A stretch of 64,000 nucleotides of DNA, taken from Lentzea sp. NBRC 102530. Its GTDB lineage: Bacteria; Actinomycetota; Actinomycetes; Mycobacteriales; Pseudonocardiaceae. The translations under genes and the position numbers were made by a program. This document shows positions 61,078 to 64,000 of this stretch, piece by piece (position 1 is the stretch's first letter; each line of letters starts with the position of its first letter). The stretch is from NCBI RefSeq assembly GCF_030269365.1, contig NZ_BSTF01000001.1, positions 744,001 to 808,000 of the forward strand, in the 5' to 3' direction. The notes under the pieces were generated by a model. The model was not told where the DNA came from. It searched no databases and worked only from the letters and a program-made list of their open reading frames with translations.

Positions 61078-62751
61078 ATGACGATCGACCGGGACGCGTG
61101 TGTGGTGGGTGTCGACTTCGGCACGCTGTCCGGTCGCGCCGTGGTCGTGCGGGTCCGCGACGGGGCCGAGCTGGGCACCGCTGTGCACGACTACCGCCAC
61201 GGCGTGGTGGACCAGGTGCTGCCCACCACCGGCAGGCCGTTGCCGCCGGAGTGGGCGTTGCAGGTCCCGGCCGACTACGTCGACGTCCTGCGGACCGCCG
61301 TCCCGCAGGCGGTCGAGGCGGCCGGGATCCACGCCGGCCAGGTGATCGGTATCGGCACCGACTTCACCGCGTGCACGATGGTGCCGGTCACCGACGACGG
61401 CACGCCGTTGTGCGAGCTGGCGGAGTTCGCGCAGGAGCCCCACGCGTACGTGAAGCTCTGGCGCCACCACGCCGCCCAGCCGCAGGCGGACCGGATCAAC
61501 GCGCTCGCCCGGCAGCGCAAGGAACCCTGGCTCGCGCGCTACGGCGGTCTCATCTCCTCGGAGTGGGAGTTCGCCAAGGGGTTGCAGCTGCTGGAGGAGG
61601 CACCCGAGGTCTACGCGGCCACCGCGCACTGGGTCGAGGCGGCCGACTGGATCATCTGGCAGCTCAGCGGCACGTACACCCGCAACGCCTGCACGGCCGG
61701 CTACAAGGGCATCCACCAGGACGGCGGCTACCCGAGCGAGGAGTTCCTCGCCGAGCTCAACCCGGCGTTCGCGAAGTTCGTCGCGGACAAGCTCGACCAC
61801 CCGCTGTCCGCGCTGGGCGCCAAAGCGGGAACGCTCACGAAGCAGGCTGCCGAGTGGACCGGGCTGCCCGAAGGCATCGCGGTCGCGGTCGGCAACGTCG
61901 ACGCGCACGTCACCGCGCCCGCCGCGCAGGCCGTCGAGCCCGGCCAGATGGTCGCGATCATGGGCACCTCCACCTGCCACGTGATGAGCGGCGCCGAGCT
62001 GAGCGAGGTGCCGGGCATGTGCGGCGTCGTCGACGGCGGCATCGTGCCGGGACTCTGGGGCTACGAGGCCGGGCAGAGCGGCGTCGGCGACATCTTCGCG
62101 TGGTTCCTGCGCAACCAGGTGCCGCCCGCCTACCACGAGCAGGCCCACGAACGCGGCATCGACGTGCACGAGCTGCTCTCGGAACTGGCCTCGGCCCAGG
62201 AGGTCGGCGAGCACGGGCTCGTCGCGCTCGACTGGCACAGCGGCAACAGGTCCGTGCTGGTCGACCACGAACTGTCCGGTGTCGTGGTCGGGCAGACCCT
62301 GGCCACCAAGGCCGAGGACGTCTACCGCGCGTTGCTGGAGGCAACGGCGTTCGGCACCCGCGTCATCGTGGACACGTTCACCAAGTCGGGTGTTCCGGTC
62401 ACCGAGCTCGTGATCGCGGGAGGGCTCACCAAGAACGCCCTGCTCATGCAGATCTACGCCGACGTCGTGAACCTGCCGCTGTCGGTGATCGGCTCGGCGC
62501 AGGGGCCCGCGCTCGGGTCCGCGATGCACGCCGCCGTCGCCGCCGGTGCGCACGGGGACATCCGCGAGGCCGCCGCGGCGATGGGATCGGTGCGCCGCAA
62601 CGTCTACCTGCCCCAGGAGAAGAACGTCGAGGCGTACCAACGGCTCTTCGCCGACTACCTGGAGCTGCACGACTACTTCGGTCGCGGTGCCAACGATGTC
62701 ATGCACCGGCTGCGCGGCTACCGGCGTGCCGCCCTGGAGGGGAAGAGCTGA
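61078..62751 (+). CDS. araB: L-ribulokinase
   Basis: A 557-residue FGGY-family kinase: VVGVDFGTLSGRAVVV is the first phosphate loop, IGIGTDFTACTMVPV and WPKLWRHHAA-like VKLWRHHAAQ are ribulokinase features, AVGNVDAHVTAPA and MGTSTCHVM follow, and VIAGGLTKNALLMQIYADV closes the nucleotide site. It phosphorylates L-ribulose at O5. ATG 61078 is chosen; the GTG at 61069 is an equally placed alternative. The stop overlaps the araD start by one base (TGATG). Confidence 0.95.
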   Translation: MTIDRDACVVGVDFGTLSGRAVVVRVRDGAELGTAVHDYRHGVVDQVLPTTGRPLPPEWALQVPADYVDVLRTAVPQAVEAAGIHAGQVIGIGTDFTACTMVPVTDDGTPLCELAEFAQEPHAYVKLWRHHAAQPQADRINALARQRKEPWLARYGGLISSEWEFAKGLQLLEEAPEVYAATAHWVEAADWIIWQLSGTYTRNACTAGYKGIHQDGGYPSEEFLAELNPAFAKFVADKLDHPLSALGAKAGTLTKQAAEWTGLPEGIAVAVGNVDAHVTAPAAQAVEPGQMVAIMGTSTCHVMSGAELSEVPGMCGVVDGGIVPGLWGYEAGQSGVGDIFAWFLRNQVPPAYHEQAHERGIDVHELLSELASAQEVGEHGLVALDWHSGNRSVLVDHELSGVVVGQTLATKAEDVYRALLEATAFGTRVIVDTFTKSGVPVTELVIAGGLTKNALLMQIYADVVNLPLSVIGSAQGPALGSAMHAAVAAGAHGDIREAAAAMGSVRRNVYLPQEKNVEAYQRLFADYLELHDYFGRGANDVMHRLRGYRRAALEGKS

Positions 62752-63404
62752 TGTCACCCACGGCAGAGCTGCGCCGCACGGTCGCCGACCTGCACCGCGA
62801 GCTGACCCGCTACGAACTCGTGAGCTGGACCGCGGGCAACGTGTCGGCCAGGGTGCCCGGCCACGAGCTGATGGTGATCAAGCCCTCCGGGGTGTCCTAC
62901 GACGAACTCGGGCCGCACGCCATGGTCGTGACGGACCTGCACGGCAAGCTCGTCGAAGGCGAACTCGCGCCGTCCAGCGACACGGCGGCGCACGCGTACG
63001 TGTACCGCCACATGCCCGACGTCGGCGGAGTCGTGCACACGCATTCTCCTTACGCCACAGCGTGGGCGGCGCGCGGTGAGCCGATCCCGTGCGTGCTCAC
63101 GATGATCGCGGACGAGTTCGGCGGCGACATCCCCGTCGGCCCGTTCGCGCTGATCGGCGACGACTCGATCGGCAAGGGCATCGTCGACACCCTCAGCACC
63201 AGCAGGTCGAAGGCCGTGCTGATGCGCAACCACGGCCCGTTCACCGTCGGCGCGACCGCCGTCAAGGCGGTGAAGGCCGCGGTGCTGCTCGAGGACGTCG
63301 CCCGCACCGTCCACTTCGCACTCCAGCTCGGCACGCCCGACGTGATCGATCCGCAGCACGTCGACCGGCTCTACGAGCGCTACCAGAACGTTTACGGCCA
63401 GTGA
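62751..63404 (+). CDS. araD: L-ribulose-5-phosphate 4-epimerase
   Basis: A 217-residue class II aldolase-fold enzyme: [44 protein letters not shown] with zinc-binding histidines, and RNHGPFTVG with the third His. It converts L-ribulose-5-phosphate to D-xylulose-5-phosphate, which enters the pentose phosphate pathway. It is translationally coupled to araB and followed after 17 bp by araA. Confidence 0.95.
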   Translation: MSPTAELRRTVADLHRELTRYELVSWTAGNVSARVPGHELMVIKPSGVSYDELGPHAMVVTDLHGKLVEGELAPSSDTAAHAYVYRHMPDVGGVVHTHSPYATAWAARGEPIPCVLTMIADEFGGDIPVGPFALIGDDSIGKGIVDTLSTSRSKAVLMRNHGPFTVGATAVKAVKAAVLLEDVARTVHFALQLGTPDVIDPQHVDRLYERYQNVYGQ

Positions 63405-63421
63405 GCCCAGAAGGAGAGCAC

Positions 63422-64000
63422 ATGCCGGACAAGCCCCAGATCTGGTTCCTCACCGGCAGCCAGCACCTCTACGGCCCCGAGACGCTCGACCAGGTCGCGG
63501 CCCAGTCCCAGCAGATCCGGCGGATGCTCGCCGATTCCGGCCGGATCAGCGCGGAGATCGTGTGGAAGCCGGTGCTGACCGACTCCGGCGCGATCCGCGG
63601 GGTCATGCAGGAGGCGAACACCGACCCGTCCTGCGTGGGCGTGATCGCGTGGATGCACACGTTCTCGCCGGCGAAGATGTGGATCACCGGCCTGGACCTG
63701 CTGCGCAAACCGTTGCTGCACCTGCACACGCAGCTCAACGAGGCGCTGCCGTGGTCCAGCATCGACATGGACTTCATGAACCTCAACCAGGCCGCGCACG
63801 GCGACCGCGAGTTCGCCTACGTGCAGACCCGCATCGGCGTGGCCCGCAAGACGGTCGCGGGCCACGCGAGCGACCCGGTGGTGGCGCAGCGCATCGACGG
63901 CTGGGCCCGTGCCGCCGCGGGTCTCGCCCACCTGCGGGGTCTGCGGCTCGCGCGGTTCGGCGACAACATGCGCGACGTCGCCGTGACCGAGGGCGACAAG
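63422..64000 (+). CDS. araA: L-arabinose isomerase, 5' part (cut by window edge)
   Basis: The first 193 codons of araA are present: [20 protein letters not shown] is the highly conserved N-terminus, then [35 protein letters not shown] and [16 protein letters not shown]. The full enzyme has about 500 residues; the metal-binding Glu and His residues lie mostly beyond the edge. It converts L-arabinose to L-ribulose, the first step before AraB and AraD. AAGGAG is six bases before the ATG at 63422. Confidence 0.96.
   Translation, partial: MPDKPQIWFLTGSQHLYGPETLDQVAAQSQQIRRMLADSGRISAEIVWKPVLTDSGAIRGVMQEANTDPSCVGVIAWMHTFSPAKMWITGLDLLRKPLLHLHTQLNEALPWSSIDMDFMNLNQAAHGDREFAYVQTRIGVARKTVAGHASDPVVAQRIDGWARAAAGLAHLRGLRLARFGDNMRDVAVTEGDK

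Overview
The window is high-GC DNA with GTG and TTG starts, dense overlapping operons, IdeR/DmdR-type iron boxes, many LacI regulators and secreted enzymes carrying CBM2 or Tat signals. This fits a filamentous actinomycete; I lean towards Pseudonocardiaceae, but no marker gene is present. No rRNA, tRNA, CRISPR array, insertion sequence or prophage was seen.

Layout. 1-9.9 kb (minus strand): a hydroxamate siderophore locus with two ferri-siderophore permeases, ATPase, binding lipoprotein, ABC exporter and the 5' part of an NRPS. Gene order and the A-T-E-C start match coelichelin (cchC-D-E-F-G-H), and the first adenylation domain reads DINYWGGIGK. Iron-box-like sites lie before or inside the gene junctions. 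9.9-14.8 kb: small unrelated genes, a decayed SARP-type regulator and a nuclease-like/CBM2 lipoprotein. 14.9-23.8 kb: secreted polysaccharide enzymes (PL11 rhamnogalacturonan lyase, EEP nuclease/lectin protein, SGNH esterase-GH5 mannanase-CBM2 fusion behind a CebR-type operator, GH78 rhamnosidase). 23.8-27.4 kb: hydrolase/ArsR pair, an orphan DUF3578-DUF3883 protein and a CPBP protease. 27.5-38.0 kb: a complete L-rhamnose operon (rhaT, two permeases, rhaS, rhaM, rhaI, aldolase-dehydrogenase fusion, rhaB) with a divergent LacI regulator. 38-40.8 kb: small secreted protein, Ser/Thr kinase, TerC transporter with a structured leader. 41-50.1 kb: a bxl-like xylan locus (GH3, LacI, ABC importer, GH10, GH43). 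50.2-64 kb: an arabinan/arabinose locus (bacterial expansin in the operon of a furanose ABC importer, GH51, GH43-CBM42, LacI, araB-araD-araA).

The carbohydrate part works as adjacent modules. Secreted enzymes cut the rhamnogalacturonan backbone, arabinan side chains, xylan and mannan; dedicated ABC importers take up rhamnose, xylo-oligosaccharides and arabinose; cytoplasmic enzymes finish hydrolysis and feed the sugars into central metabolism. Each module carries its own LacI repressor and a visible operator family: TGAAACGTTTCA (rhamnose, linking PL11, GH78 and the rha operon), CGTTATCGACAACG (xylan), TGTTATCGCTAACA (arabinose) and TGGGAGCGCTCCCA (CebR type, mannanase).

The most unusual sequence features are three tandem 75-bp hairpin repeats between the arabinose binding-protein and ATPase genes, an expansin gene translationally coupled to the sugar permease, a 15-codon micro-ORF joining rhaT to its permease, an operator written into the first codons of the PL11 gene, and a nested-stem leader upstream of terC.
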